Source: Oceanospirillaceae bacterium
GTDB taxonomy: Bacteria > Pseudomonadota > Gammaproteobacteria > Pseudomonadales > Balneatricaceae
Length of the DNA stretch: 64,000 nt
Direction of reading: 5' to 3'
Assembly (NCBI GenBank): GCA_013215375.1
Contig: JABSRB010000009.1
Location: 161,827 to 225,826 of the forward strand
The notes under the pieces are model-generated. The model was not told where the DNA came from. It searched no databases and saw only the letters and a list, made by a program, of their open reading frames with translations. The translations under genes and the position numbers were made by a program. The stretch's first letter is position 1, and each line of letters opens with the position of its first letter. Below are positions 33,639-42,860 of the stretch, piece by piece.

Positions 33639-35786
33639 ATGAATCAACAGCGTTTATTAGAGCGAGAACTGAGTTGGCTTTCTTTTAACCAGCGAGTGCT
33701 GCAAGAAGCACAAGACGTGCAAGTTCCGCTACTTGAAAGGTTTAGGTTTCTGGGTATTTATTCGAGCAATATGGATGAGTTTTATAGGGTAAGAGTCGCC
33801 AATGTTAGACGTAAAGTATTGCTCAGTGAGCAGTATATTGACAAACACAATGCGCTGCAGCTATTTGATCAAATCCAGTTAAAAGTCATCGACTTACAAG
33901 AAGAGTTTGATGCTACCTACAACAATTTATTAGAGCGCCTGAGTCAAAACGGTATCGAGCTGATCAATGAAACGCAGTTGAGCGAGTTTCATGCAATATG
34001 GCTCAACCAATATTACAAAGACAAGCTTAGGCGGCATATTTTCCCACTGGTACTGACACAGAACCTAAAACTGTGGGAACAAATAGACGATGACAAGACC
34101 TACTTAATGGTCGCTATGCGCAACACAGATGACTACCAGTACGCCCTAATAGAAGTACCGAGCAGTAACGTACCGCGCTTTGTACAATTACCACAGGAGG
34201 CGGGAAGTAGCGTTAAAAAAGTGATCTTACTCGACAATGTTATACGCCATAATTTAGCCCAGATCTTCTCTGGCTTTTTTGAGTTCAAACACATTCATGC
34301 CTATTCAATGAAACTCACTCGGGATGCCGAGCTAGAGCTGAGTAATGAGATCAGCCAGAGTTTGTACGAGCAGATGTCTAGCGGTCTACGAAAGCGGCTT
34401 AATGCTGAACCAGTACGGCTCGTCTACGATAAAAAAATGCCCGACTCGATGTTAAAAATATTGAAGAATAACTTGGGGATTAGCTCTAAAAAAGGGCTTA
34501 TTTCAGGCGGCAGATATCACAGTTTTAAAGACTTTATTGAATTTCCCAGCATTGGCGATAAATCCCTAGAATTTGATAAATTACCCGCCATTGAGCAAAA
34601 GTATTTTCTCTCTCAGCCCAATGCCTTTAAAGCGATCGCCCAGCGCGATATTTTACTCTATTACCCCTACCATAAATTTTCCTACTTCACTGAGTTGCTG
34701 CGCCAATCAGCCTACGACCCCAAAGTCACTAAAATTCAAATATGCCTGTATCGCGTCGCCAAAAAATCTCGGGTAATATCAGCGCTTATTGAAGCGGTTA
34801 AAAACGGCAAAGAAGTCGAAGTCAACATAGAGCTGCGCGCTCGCTTTGATGAACAGGCCAATATGCAGTGGGCTGAAATACTTTCCAACGCTGGAGCCAC
34901 TGTCAGCTTTGGTATTCCCAATCTTAAAGTACACGCCAAAATATGTCTGATCACACGATTAGAGGATGGAAAATTACAATCTTATGCGCACATTGGCACC
35001 GGTAATTTCCATGAAAAAAATGCCAAAATCTACACGGACTTTAGCCTTTTCAGCACCCATAAAAAACTGACCAACGAAGTAGCCCAAGTCTTTGAGTTTT
35101 TAAAAAGGCCCTACTTAAAATTCAAGTTTAACCATTTGATTGTCTCCCCGATCAATTCACGAACCACCATTAATGAATTAATAGAGGCAGAAATCAGTGC
35201 CGCGCAAACCGGACAAATCAGCGGTATAACACTAAAGCTAAATAACTTAGTCGATCCGTTTTTGATTGAAAAACTCTACAAAGCGAGTAACGCAGGAGTA
35301 AAAATACAGCTGATTGTACGGGGTATTTGCTCGCTGATTACCGGCATTAACAACATGAGCGAAAACATCACAGCGATCAGCATAGTAGATCGTTATTTAG
35401 AGCACCCTCGGGTGTCTATTTTTGCCAATTCAGGTCAGCCAAAAGTCTATATTTCATCTGCCGATTGGATGACCCGCAATATTGATCAGCGAGTAGAGGT
35501 AGGTTGCCCTATCTATTGCCCCGAGGTAAAGGCCACTATTATCGACATTATAAATTTACAGCTAAACGACAATACTAAGGCGCGCCTACTAAACACCCAA
35601 CAGAGCAACCCCTACCATAGAGGCACTGGCTCAACAGTAATACGTTCACAAATTGAAATATATGCCTACCTCAAACGCCAACAACTTAACTCTCCCTATG
35701 TTAAAAAAGAGACCGCGGTGATCATAGATGACGCTGAAGACGAGTTCCAAGAATACCAATTAGATGAATTAGAGGCTCTAACATGA
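33639..35786 (+). CDS. ppk1: Polyphosphate kinase 1
   Basis: Polyphosphate kinase of 715 residues, somewhat longer than E. coli Ppk. It begins RLLERELSWLSFNQRVLQEAQD and has FRFLGIYSSNMDEFYRVRVANVR, the catalytic histidine His432 in LKVHAKICLI, and AHIGTGNFHEKNAKIYTDFSLFS. The C-terminal phospholipase-D-like half (YISSADWMTRNIDQRVEVGCPI) is complete. It makes polyphosphate from ATP. It overlaps ppx by 4 bp (ATGA). The Pho boxes upstream imply induction by phosphate starvation. Confidence 0.95.
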   Translation: MNQQRLLERELSWLSFNQRVLQEAQDVQVPLLERFRFLGIYSSNMDEFYRVRVANVRRKVLLSEQYIDKHNALQLFDQIQLKVIDLQEEFDATYNNLLERLSQNGIELINETQLSEFHAIWLNQYYKDKLRRHIFPLVLTQNLKLWEQIDDDKTYLMVAMRNTDDYQYALIEVPSSNVPRFVQLPQEAGSSVKKVILLDNVIRHNLAQIFSGFFEFKHIHAYSMKLTRDAELELSNEISQSLYEQMSSGLRKRLNAEPVRLVYDKKMPDSMLKILKNNLGISSKKGLISGGRYHSFKDFIEFPSIGDKSLEFDKLPAIEQKYFLSQPNAFKAIAQRDILLYYPYHKFSYFTELLRQSAYDPKVTKIQICLYRVAKKSRVISALIEAVKNGKEVEVNIELRARFDEQANMQWAEILSNAGATVSFGIPNLKVHAKICLITRLEDGKLQSYAHIGTGNFHEKNAKIYTDFSLFSTHKKLTNEVAQVFEFLKRPYLKFKFNHLIVSPINSRTTINELIEAEISAAQTGQISGITLKLNNLVDPFLIEKLYKASNAGVKIQLIVRGICSLITGINNMSENITAISIVDRYLEHPRVSIFANSGQPKVYISSADWMTRNIDQRVEVGCPIYCPEVKATIIDIINLQLNDNTKARLLNTQQSNPYHRGTGSTVIRSQIEIYAYLKRQQLNSPYVKKETAVIIDDAEDEFQEYQLDELEALT

Positions 35787-37264
35787 GCAACAGTAGACAT
35801 TTGGTCGCTGTCGATATCGGATCTAATAGTATCCATTTAGTGATTGCTCAAGAACAATCCGGATTCATTAAAATCATCCGCACACAAAAGCAGCGAGTAT
35901 TTTTAAATCAGGGGCTAGATGATCAAAACCAACTCAGCCAGAGCACCATTGACGCAGGTGTCGCTTGTCTCGCGCACTTTGCCCATGCCATCGCGGATTT
36001 AGAGAATGTTTCAGTGCGCATTGTCGCGACTCACGCCTTACGCAAAGCAGAAAATAGCCAGCAATTTATCAAAGCAGCGCTGCGAGTTTTCCCCTACCCT
36101 ATCGAAATTATTAGCGGTACTTGTGAGGCTGAATTAATTTTCCAAGGAGTAGCGCACACCCAGCCGATCAAAGGCAAGGCACTGATTATCGACATTGGCG
36201 GTGGCAGTTGTGAGATGGTGATTGGCCAAGCTTTTAACACCCAGTTGGTACACTCTTTAGAACTTGGCTCCAGTGATTTTACCCAAAGATTTTTCAGCGA
36301 TGGGGATATCAATGCCAAGCAAGTGGCAGATGCGCAGCGTTATGCCTGTGAAATACTTAAACCTGTAGCCGACCAATTTAGGCAGTTAGGCTGGAGAAGC
36401 GCACTGGGGACATCCGGCTCTGTTAAAGCGATTCATTTATGCATCCAAGAGCTGTACCAAAGCGATAGTATTTCTAACAAGTTGCTCAAACAGCTAAAAG
36501 ACCAACTCATACATTGGCATAACTATAAACATATCCCGCTGAAATCTATCGACAAACAACGTTTGCCGATGTTAACGGCTGCCGTTTGTATCTTAAGCGC
36601 CTGCTTTGAAATGTTAATCATAAAAAAGATCCATTTTAGTAATGGCGCACTAAGGGAGGGAGTACTTTACGGTTTAAGTGACTCACGACCAAACTTAGAC
36701 ATAAAACAACGCACTATCAATCAAATAGGTAAACAACACTTTATTGATGTCACCACAGTGCAACGTGTCACCCAGCAGCTACAAGTGTTCAGCCGGCACT
36801 TATCTAGCCACCAGCAACCTCTGAGCAAAGCACAGTGGCAGTTATTAACTTGGGCAGCGCAATTACACTTAGTGGGCATTGCGATCAGCGCTAAAAAGCA
36901 CCAACACCATGGGCAGTACATCATACAACACTGCGATATGCCGGGCTTTTCAGCGCAACAACAACTGTTGGTATCAATAATAATTGGCAACCACAAGGGA
37001 AAGATAAGCCTCCCTGTGCGCGAAGATGCATATCCGTTAAACGATCTGTTACAACTCATGCAAATTTTTAGGTTAGCGATTATTCTCACCAAAGGTGAGC
37101 CCTCATTAAACTCACTAATCAGTGACATCCACTATCGACAAGATAGCCTGCATCTGTGTATTAACCCCAGCCTTTTACAACAGCCGCCACTAATGAAAGC
37201 CCTGGAAGATGAAGTGAGCCTCATGGCAAAAGCGGGGATGACGCTGAGAATAGCCACCAGCTGA
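35783..37264 (+). CDS. ppx: Exopolyphosphatase, Ppx/GppA family
   Basis: Protein of 493 residues with the actin-like ATPase fold: VAVDIGSNSIHLVIA at the N-terminus, ISGTCEAELIFQGV with the catalytic Glu, IDIGGGSCEMVIG and LGTSGSVKAI. An HD-like C-terminal region follows, as in E. coli Ppx (513 aa). It removes terminal phosphate from polyphosphate. The start overlaps the ppk stop, so the two are coupled. GppA (pppGpp hydrolase) is the alternative; the ppk linkage favours Ppx. Confidence 0.9.
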   Translation: MSNSRHLVAVDIGSNSIHLVIAQEQSGFIKIIRTQKQRVFLNQGLDDQNQLSQSTIDAGVACLAHFAHAIADLENVSVRIVATHALRKAENSQQFIKAALRVFPYPIEIISGTCEAELIFQGVAHTQPIKGKALIIDIGGGSCEMVIGQAFNTQLVHSLELGSSDFTQRFFSDGDINAKQVADAQRYACEILKPVADQFRQLGWRSALGTSGSVKAIHLCIQELYQSDSISNKLLKQLKDQLIHWHNYKHIPLKSIDKQRLPMLTAAVCILSACFEMLIIKKIHFSNGALREGVLYGLSDSRPNLDIKQRTINQIGKQHFIDVTTVQRVTQQLQVFSRHLSSHQQPLSKAQWQLLTWAAQLHLVGIAISAKKHQHHGQYIIQHCDMPGFSAQQQLLVSIIIGNHKGKISLPVREDAYPLNDLLQLMQIFRLAIILTKGEPSLNSLISDIHYRQDSLHLCINPSLLQQPPLMKALEDEVSLMAKAGMTLRIATS

Positions 37265-37278
37265 AGCTAAAATAGTTG

Positions 37279-37299
37279 AAGCTGGCTAGGTGCCAGCTT
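37279..37299 (+). terminator. Hairpin after ppx
   Basis: AAGCTGGC, loop TAGGT, GCCAGCTT: an 8-bp stem 15 bp after the ppx stop, followed by TAAAAATTAC. Weak U-tract. Confidence 0.5.
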
Positions 37300-37652
37300 T
37301 AAAAATTACTTTTGATCAGTAATAATTTAACTCATTCAGCCATTAAATTTCAAATTCCATCCTAAAAACACCCCTTGTCCTCTTCTTAATTCAAACAAAA
37401 ACACTCAGAAACGTCGCCGTTTCGCTACCCTTAATCCCACTACAACTTTTCCGCTTTTATACATAGACCTCGCTCTTTAGAGTACGTTTCACTAGACCAC
37501 CAGCCTTATAAACACACAACACAACTGAACATATTTAAGTTCAAACGAGCATAATTTGCTGGTTTTTTCTTCGAACACGCCACTAATTTACATAATTAAT
37601 TTCATGTGAACATATTGCTTTGTGTTCTATTACTACGTTAGTATCGATTTTT

Positions 37653-37681
37653 ATGTCATTAAGTTGTCATGAAAATGTCAC
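37653..37681 (+). promoter_or_regulatory. Three-repeat Pho box before ugpB
   Basis: ATGTCAT (37653), TTGTCAT (37664) and ATGTCAC (37675), exactly 11 bp apart with spacers TAAG and GAAA. This matches the PhoB direct-repeat layout. The start of ugpB is 165 bp downstream, leaving a long leader. The region 37300-37650 upstream is AT-rich and shows nothing else. Confidence 0.8.
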
Positions 37682-37731
37682 AATTTATTACTACTCTACC
37701 GCTTGTAACAAATAGAAAATTAATCAGCTTC

Positions 37732-37787
37732 AAAACGGCTGACCCGTTTTAACAGATCACTTTATCAGCGGGCCTTTTTAAAAGGCC
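37732..37787 (+). other. Two short stem-loops in the ugpB leader
   Basis: AAAACGG-CTGAC-CCGTTTT (37732-37750) and GGCCTTT-TTA-AAAGGCC (37771-37787), both between the Pho box and the ugpB start. Neither matches a riboswitch I know. They may stabilise the message. Confidence 0.45.
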
Positions 37788-37845
37788 AATGGTTGAGAGA
37801 TCAATCCAGCAAATTTGCTAATGATAGTTTAAAGGGAGATTTACC

Positions 37846-39150
37846 ATGCTTAAAAAATCTTTAATTGCGGCTTCTGTATCTGCTGTACTTATCTCCAGCT
37901 CACTAAGCGCCGCTACCGAAGTTAATTGGTGGCACGCGATGGGCGGCACCAATACTGAGCGAGTAAACAAGATTGCCAGTGATTTCAATGCCTCGCAAAG
38001 CAACTATAAAATCAACGCCGTTTATAAAGGCAACTACACAGAGACGATGACAGCAGCCATTGCCGCCTTTAGAGCCAAGAAACAACCACATATCGTACAG
38101 GTCTTTGAAGTGGGCACTGCGACGATGATGGCGGCAAAAGGCGCGGTTTATCCGATAGAACAAGTCATGAAAGATTCCGGTGTTGCATTAGATAAGTCTG
38201 ACTACCTGCCAGCAGTTATCTCCTACTATCAAACACCTGAAGGCGAGCTACTATCAATGCCCTTTAACAGTTCAACGCCGGTATTGTGGTACAACCGTGA
38301 TGCCTTCAAAAAAGCGGGCGTTAGCGATGCGCCTAAAACTTGGGACGAAGTCAGTTCCACTGCCAAAAAACTGGTCGATAGTGGTATGAAATGTGGTATT
38401 GCAGTGGGCTATCAATCTTGGGGGCTGATTGAAAACTACAGCGCTTGGAACAACATTCCACTGGGAACTAAGCAAAACGGTTACGCAGGTCTAGACACTG
38501 AACTAACCTTTAACAACAAAAATGTCATTGACAATTTACAGCGCTTAGCTGATATGCAAAAAGATGGCAGCTTTGCCTATGGCGGTCGACGCGGAGAGAG
38601 CTTAGCGATGTTCACCACCGGTGAATGTGGCATGTGGATTAACTCATCCGCCTACTACGGTTCCATCAAAGGCCAGGCAAAGTTTGATTACGCTCAGGCG
38701 ATGATGCCCTTTGACTCTAAAGTGACAGATGCACCACAAAACTCAATTATCGGCGGCGCGACTCTGTGGACACTAAGAGGCCACACTAAAGATGAATACA
38801 AAGGTGTAGCTGAGTTTATGAAATACTTGTCTTCAACAGAAGTACAAGCCTGGTGGCACCAGGAAACGGGTTATGTACCTATCACCACTGCCGCTTATGA
38901 GCTGAGTAAAAAGCAGGGCTTTTACGACAAAAACCCAGGCACTGATACAGCGATCCAACAACTAAGTCTGAACCAGCCCAACGAGAATTCTCGCGGCTTA
39001 CGTTTTGGTAATTTTGTGCAAATCCGCGATATCGTCAATGCGGAAATGGAAATGATTTGGAATGGCTCTAAAGATGCACAACTGGCCATGGATGATGCCG
39101 TTGCACAGTCCAACAAACTATTACGCAAGTTTGAAAAAGCCAACAAGTAA
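37846..39150 (+). CDS. ugpB: sn-glycerol-3-phosphate ABC transporter substrate-binding protein
   Basis: Periplasmic protein of 434 residues with a signal peptide ending near LSAA. The mature start TEVNWWHAMGGTNTERVNKIASDFN, then YKINAVYKGNYTETMTAAIAAFRAKKQPHIVQVFEVGTATMMAAKGA, matches E. coli UgpB closely. FNSSTPVLWYNRDAF and ARGLRFGNFVQIR-like segments follow. It binds glycerol-3-phosphate and glycerophosphodiesters. It leads the ugpBAEC operon behind a Pho box and is followed by a terminator-like hairpin. Confidence 0.93.
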   Translation: MLKKSLIAASVSAVLISSSLSAATEVNWWHAMGGTNTERVNKIASDFNASQSNYKINAVYKGNYTETMTAAIAAFRAKKQPHIVQVFEVGTATMMAAKGAVYPIEQVMKDSGVALDKSDYLPAVISYYQTPEGELLSMPFNSSTPVLWYNRDAFKKAGVSDAPKTWDEVSSTAKKLVDSGMKCGIAVGYQSWGLIENYSAWNNIPLGTKQNGYAGLDTELTFNNKNVIDNLQRLADMQKDGSFAYGGRRGESLAMFTTGECGMWINSSAYYGSIKGQAKFDYAQAMMPFDSKVTDAPQNSIIGGATLWTLRGHTKDEYKGVAEFMKYLSSTEVQAWWHQETGYVPITTAAYELSKKQGFYDKNPGTDTAIQQLSLNQPNENSRGLRFGNFVQIRDIVNAEMEMIWNGSKDAQLAMDDAVAQSNKLLRKFEKANK

Positions 39151-39168
39151 CTTTTAGTCCACTGTATT

Positions 39169-39206
39169 CAGCCCTGGTGTCAACAGTGAACCAGGGCTGC
39201 TTTTAT
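39169..39206 (+). terminator. Attenuating terminator between ugpB and ugpA
   Basis: CAGCCCTGGT, 11-nt loop, ACCAGGGCTG, then CTTTTATT: a perfect 10-bp stem with a T-run. It lies inside the operon 46 bp before ugpA, so it likely lowers permease expression relative to ugpB. Confidence 0.78.
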
Positions 39207-39251
39207 TAAGGGACTGATCGCTATTTTCCTGCACTCCAGCGGATTTATACT

Positions 39252-40133
39252 ATGCTCAAACGCGTCCACTATCGATCATCTTACCTACCTTATTTGCTCG
39301 TTGCTCCCCAGATCATTATTACTATACTGTTTTTTATCTGGCCAGCAGCGCAGGCGCTTTATCAATCTTTTTTATTGCAAGATGCCTTTGGCCTGTCGAC
39401 AGAATTTGTCTGGTTTGACAATTTCATAGAACTGTACGACAACCCAAATTACCTCAATTCTTTTGCCAGAACCGGTTTTTTCTCACTGGCCGTCGCCTCC
39501 CTCTCTATGGGTTTTGCACTTTTCTTCGCAGCACTTGCAGACAGGGTGATTAAGGGTTCACACACTTATCGCACCTTATTGATCATTCCCTATGCCGTAG
39601 CACCGGTATTAGCCGGGACCCTCTGGTTGTTTTTATTCAACCCGACACTAGGCATTATCACTTACTTTTTAGATACCTTTGGCATTGATTGGAATCACAA
39701 GCTCAATAGCGCTCAGGCGATGAGCTTAGTTATTCTCGCAGCAGCCTGGAAACAAATCAGCTACAATTTTTTGTTTTTTATCGCGGCGATGCACTCTATT
39801 CCAAAATCCTTGATTGAGGCCTCAGCCATCGATGGCGCAGGCCCCCTACACCGCTTCCGAACGATCATATTCCCCTTGATATCACCCACCACTTTCTTTT
39901 TACTCGTGGTCAATATTATTTACGCTTTTTTCGACACCTTTGGCATTATCCACGCAATCACTGCGGGTGGCCCCGGTAATTCCACAGAAATTTTGGTATA
40001 TAAAGTGTACAACGATGGCTTTGTCGGCCTCGATTTAGGCGGCTCAGCGGCCCAGTCAGTGATTCTCATGTTTATCGTGGTCGTGCTAACGGTAGTGCAA
40101 TTTAAGTATGTCGAACGCAAGGTACAATACTAA
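39252..40133 (+). CDS. ugpA: sn-glycerol-3-phosphate ABC transporter permease UgpA
   Basis: Permease of 293 residues beginning [29 protein letters not shown], with six TM helices and an EAA loop ([30 protein letters not shown]). [32 protein letters not shown] is characteristic of UgpA. Its stop overlaps the ugpE start (TAATG). Confidence 0.93.
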   Translation: MLKRVHYRSSYLPYLLVAPQIIITILFFIWPAAQALYQSFLLQDAFGLSTEFVWFDNFIELYDNPNYLNSFARTGFFSLAVASLSMGFALFFAALADRVIKGSHTYRTLLIIPYAVAPVLAGTLWLFLFNPTLGIITYFLDTFGIDWNHKLNSAQAMSLVILAAAWKQISYNFLFFIAAMHSIPKSLIEASAIDGAGPLHRFRTIIFPLISPTTFFLLVVNIIYAFFDTFGIIHAITAGGPGNSTEILVYKVYNDGFVGLDLGGSAAQSVILMFIVVVLTVVQFKYVERKVQY

Positions 40134-40972
40134 TGATTGAAAATAGACCACTGACGACCTTTGTCAGCCACAGTGTGCTCATCATCGGTGTGACACTGAT
40201 CGTTTTTCCCATCTGGATAATGTTCGTTGCCGCCACTCATGACGCATTGCGACTTACCCAAGTACCTTTGCCACTATTGCCCGGGGATCAGCTTTGGGCG
40301 AATCTGCAAACGCTGTTTCAAGGTAAAGAATTTGGCATCCCGATCCATCTTTCAGTCTTTAACTCACTGATCATGGCACTGATGATTTCAGTGGGTAAAA
40401 TTTCTATCTCAGTGCTGGCAGCTTTTGCCATTGTGTATTTTGATTTTCGCTTTCGCATGTTCTTTTTCTGGATGATTTTCATCACTTTAATGCTACCTGT
40501 TGAAGTACGCATACTGCCTACTTACGAAGTCGTCGCACATTTTAATATGCTCGATTCATACTGGGGTTTAAGTATCCCATTGATAGCCTCAGCCACAGCG
40601 ACTTTTATGTTCCGCCAAACTTTTTTGACCATTCCCGATGAGTTAATGGAAGCTTCAAGAATTGATGGTGCTAGCCCTATGCGGTTTTTCGTTGATGTAG
40701 TGCTGCCTATGTCGCGGACCAACATCGCCGCGCTGTTTGTGATTTTGTTCATCTACGGCTGGAATCAATATTTGTGGCCGCTACTGATCACCACCGACCC
40801 CGACATGTACACAGCCGTGATGAGCATCAAGCAAATGCTTGAATCCGGCGAGAGCGAGCCTCAGTGGCAACTCATTATGCTCACCGCATTAATCGCTATG
40901 TTGCCACCGGTATTAGTGGTGGTATTTATGCAAAAAGTATTCGTAAAAGGCCTGACGGATTCGGAGAAGTAA
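40133..40972 (+). CDS. ugpE: sn-glycerol-3-phosphate ABC transporter permease UgpE
   Basis: Permease of 279 residues beginning [20 protein letters not shown] as UgpE does. It has six TM helices, MLPVEVRILPTYEVVAHFNMLDSYWGL, an EAA loop (IPDELMEASRIDGASPMRFFVDVVLP) and YGWNQYLWPLLIT. The start overlaps ugpA by one base, and ugpC begins 2 bp after it ends. Confidence 0.93.
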   Translation: MIENRPLTTFVSHSVLIIGVTLIVFPIWIMFVAATHDALRLTQVPLPLLPGDQLWANLQTLFQGKEFGIPIHLSVFNSLIMALMISVGKISISVLAAFAIVYFDFRFRMFFFWMIFITLMLPVEVRILPTYEVVAHFNMLDSYWGLSIPLIASATATFMFRQTFLTIPDELMEASRIDGASPMRFFVDVVLPMSRTNIAALFVILFIYGWNQYLWPLLITTDPDMYTAVMSIKQMLESGESEPQWQLIMLTALIAMLPPVLVVVFMQKVFVKGLTDSEK

Positions 40973-40974
40973 CT

Positions 40975-42030
40975 ATGTCAGATATTAAAATTGAGCAGTT
41001 AAAAAAATCCTATCAGAGCACTCAAGTTATTCACGGTATCGACATTGATATTCGCGACGGTGAGTTCATTGTACTAGTCGGCCCTTCAGGTTGCGGTAAA
41101 TCAACCCTACTGCGAATGGTCGCAGGTCTTGAAACGATCAGTGAAGGCACAGTGCAAATTGATGGCGCAGTGGTCAATGATCTGGAACCCAAAGATCGCG
41201 GCATCGCCATGGTGTTTCAAAATTACGCGCTCTACCCGCATATGAGCGTATACGACAATATGGCCTACGGTTTAAAGCTGATGAAATTACCCAAAGCGGA
41301 GATAGAGCAACGGGTACAGCAAGTCGCGCAATTATTGCAAATTGAAGACTTTCTAGATCGACGCCCCAGTAATTTATCGGGTGGTCAGCGCCAGCGTGTT
41401 GCTATGGGTCGTGCCATCGTGCGTAAACCCAAAGTATTTCTATTTGACGAGCCGCTGTCCAACTTAGATGCCGCATTACGGGTGCAGATGCGCATGCAAA
41501 TTAAAACCTTGCAGCGCAATTTGGGTGTCACTACCTTGTATGTAACCCACGACCAAGTAGAGGCGATGACCATGGCCGACCGGTTAGTGGTATTAAAAGA
41601 CGGTATCGCTGCACAAATAGGCACTCCCATGGAAATTTATGACGATCCACACAACCAGTTTGTGGCGGGCTTTATCGGCTCACCAGCGATGAACTTCATC
41701 GACTGCGAAGTCACGGAAGATCATATTGTTATCGGTGAACAACGTATTAGTCGCCCTCCACATGTCAACATGCGCGGCAAGCTAGTGTTAGGTATTCGCC
41801 CAGAACATTTCATTGAAGAAAACACCTCAGCGCTAGAGGGAGAAATCGAAATGATAGAAAAGCTTGGCGCGAGCATTCTTCTTTATGTAAGCTGTAAGAA
41901 TGTTAGCCAAGCTATTGTTATACAATGCGAAGGTCATTTGAATGTTAATATTGGCGACACAAAAAATATCAGTTTTGACTCACATAAATTGTACTTTTTT
42001 GATCCATCAACCCAACAGCGTGTCTATTAA
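40975..42030 (+). CDS. ugpC: sn-glycerol-3-phosphate ABC transporter ATP-binding protein UgpC
   Basis: MalK-type ATPase of 351 residues with Walker A GPSGCGKST, Q-loop VFQNYALYPHMSV, signature LSGGQRQR, Walker B VFLFDEPLSNLDA and H-loop YVTHDQ. A C-terminal TOBE domain is present (LVLGIRPEHF). The start ATG 40975 follows CGGAGAAG. In E. coli the C-terminal region lets internal phosphate inhibit transport; whether that holds here is not visible. Confidence 0.92.
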   Translation: MSDIKIEQLKKSYQSTQVIHGIDIDIRDGEFIVLVGPSGCGKSTLLRMVAGLETISEGTVQIDGAVVNDLEPKDRGIAMVFQNYALYPHMSVYDNMAYGLKLMKLPKAEIEQRVQQVAQLLQIEDFLDRRPSNLSGGQRQRVAMGRAIVRKPKVFLFDEPLSNLDAALRVQMRMQIKTLQRNLGVTTLYVTHDQVEAMTMADRLVVLKDGIAAQIGTPMEIYDDPHNQFVAGFIGSPAMNFIDCEVTEDHIVIGEQRISRPPHVNMRGKLVLGIRPEHFIEENTSALEGEIEMIEKLGASILLYVSCKNVSQAIVIQCEGHLNVNIGDTKNISFDSHKLYFFDPSTQQRVY

Positions 42031-42071
42031 AAGCAGCAGCCGAAAAGCATGCTATTAGAATTTAACACTTC

Positions 42072-42098
42072 GATGATTTAGGTTGTGCCTAATTCATC
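42072..42098. repeat. 27-bp hairpin repeat, copy 3, between ugpC and ugpQ
   Basis: GATGATTTAGG-TTGT-GCCTAATTCATC, the third copy of the palindrome at 24-50 and 1736-1762. It sits 41 bp after ugpC and 19 bp before the phosphodiesterase start, so it could mark the 3' end of the ugpBAEC message. Confidence 0.6.
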
Positions 42099-42117
42099 CT
42101 TATTAGAAAAGGTTTAT

Positions 42118-42858
42118 ATGATTACATCAGCGATCATTGCACATCGCGGCTTATCCAGTCTTGCCCCAGAAAACACTTTGGCCGCTTTAAAACTAGCGGC
42201 GGCACAAGGCGTGCAATGGGTCGAGATTGATGCAATCGCCTTAGGTGATGGCACTGTGGTGATGTGGCATGACAACAGCGTTGATCGCTGCTCAAACGGC
42301 ACCGGACCGATGAGTGAGCACAGCGCATCCAGCATCAAAGATCTCGATTGTGGCAGTTGGTTTAGTGACGCTTTTAATCAAGAAAGAATCGTCAATATTG
42401 AGCAGGCCGTACTCCAAATCCAATCACTGGGACTGGGGCTAAACCTAGAAATCAAACTCTACGAGAACAATGCAGCCACAGTAGCAGCACCAGTATTAGC
42501 AGCACTGCAAAAGCACTGGCAAGATTTTGATAAATTAATTATCTCTAGTTTTGATCGCACCGCACTGGATTATTGTCAGTTACATGCCCCCCATATACAG
42601 CGCGGCAAGCTCTATAACACAATTCCCAGCAACTGGCAGGACGAACTTAAACAGCTAAAGGCAGTGAGTTGTCACTGCCATTACCAGCATTTAACCGCCC
42701 CACTAGCGGCGGCCATAAAAGCCCAAGGCTATGATTTATATTGCTATACAGCTAACGATCCCAGTAGCGTCAATCAACACTGGCAATGGGGAGTGGACGC
42801 CATGATCACCGACTACCCGCAGCGTTTTCTTTCAACACCTGAGCCAATAGAGAGTTAA
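42118..42858 (+). CDS. ugpQ: Glycerophosphodiester phosphodiesterase, cytoplasmic UgpQ type
   Basis: GDPD-family TIM barrel of 246 residues without a signal peptide. Catalytic parts are AHRGLSSLAPENTLAA, WVEIDAIALGDGTVVMWHDNSVDRCSNGTG (His, Glu, Asp, His), LNLEIKLYE and, near the end, CYTANDPSSVNQHWQWGVDAMITDYPQ. It splits glycerophosphodiesters to glycerol-3-phosphate and an alcohol after uptake by Ugp. Start ATG 42118 follows AAAAGG. It lies 87 bp after ugpC, as ugpQ follows ugpC in E. coli. Confidence 0.92.
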   Translation: MITSAIIAHRGLSSLAPENTLAALKLAAAQGVQWVEIDAIALGDGTVVMWHDNSVDRCSNGTGPMSEHSASSIKDLDCGSWFSDAFNQERIVNIEQAVLQIQSLGLGLNLEIKLYENNAATVAAPVLAALQKHWQDFDKLIISSFDRTALDYCQLHAPHIQRGKLYNTIPSNWQDELKQLKAVSCHCHYQHLTAPLAAAIKAQGYDLYCYTANDPSSVNQHWQWGVDAMITDYPQRFLSTPEPIES

Positions 42859-42860
42859 TT

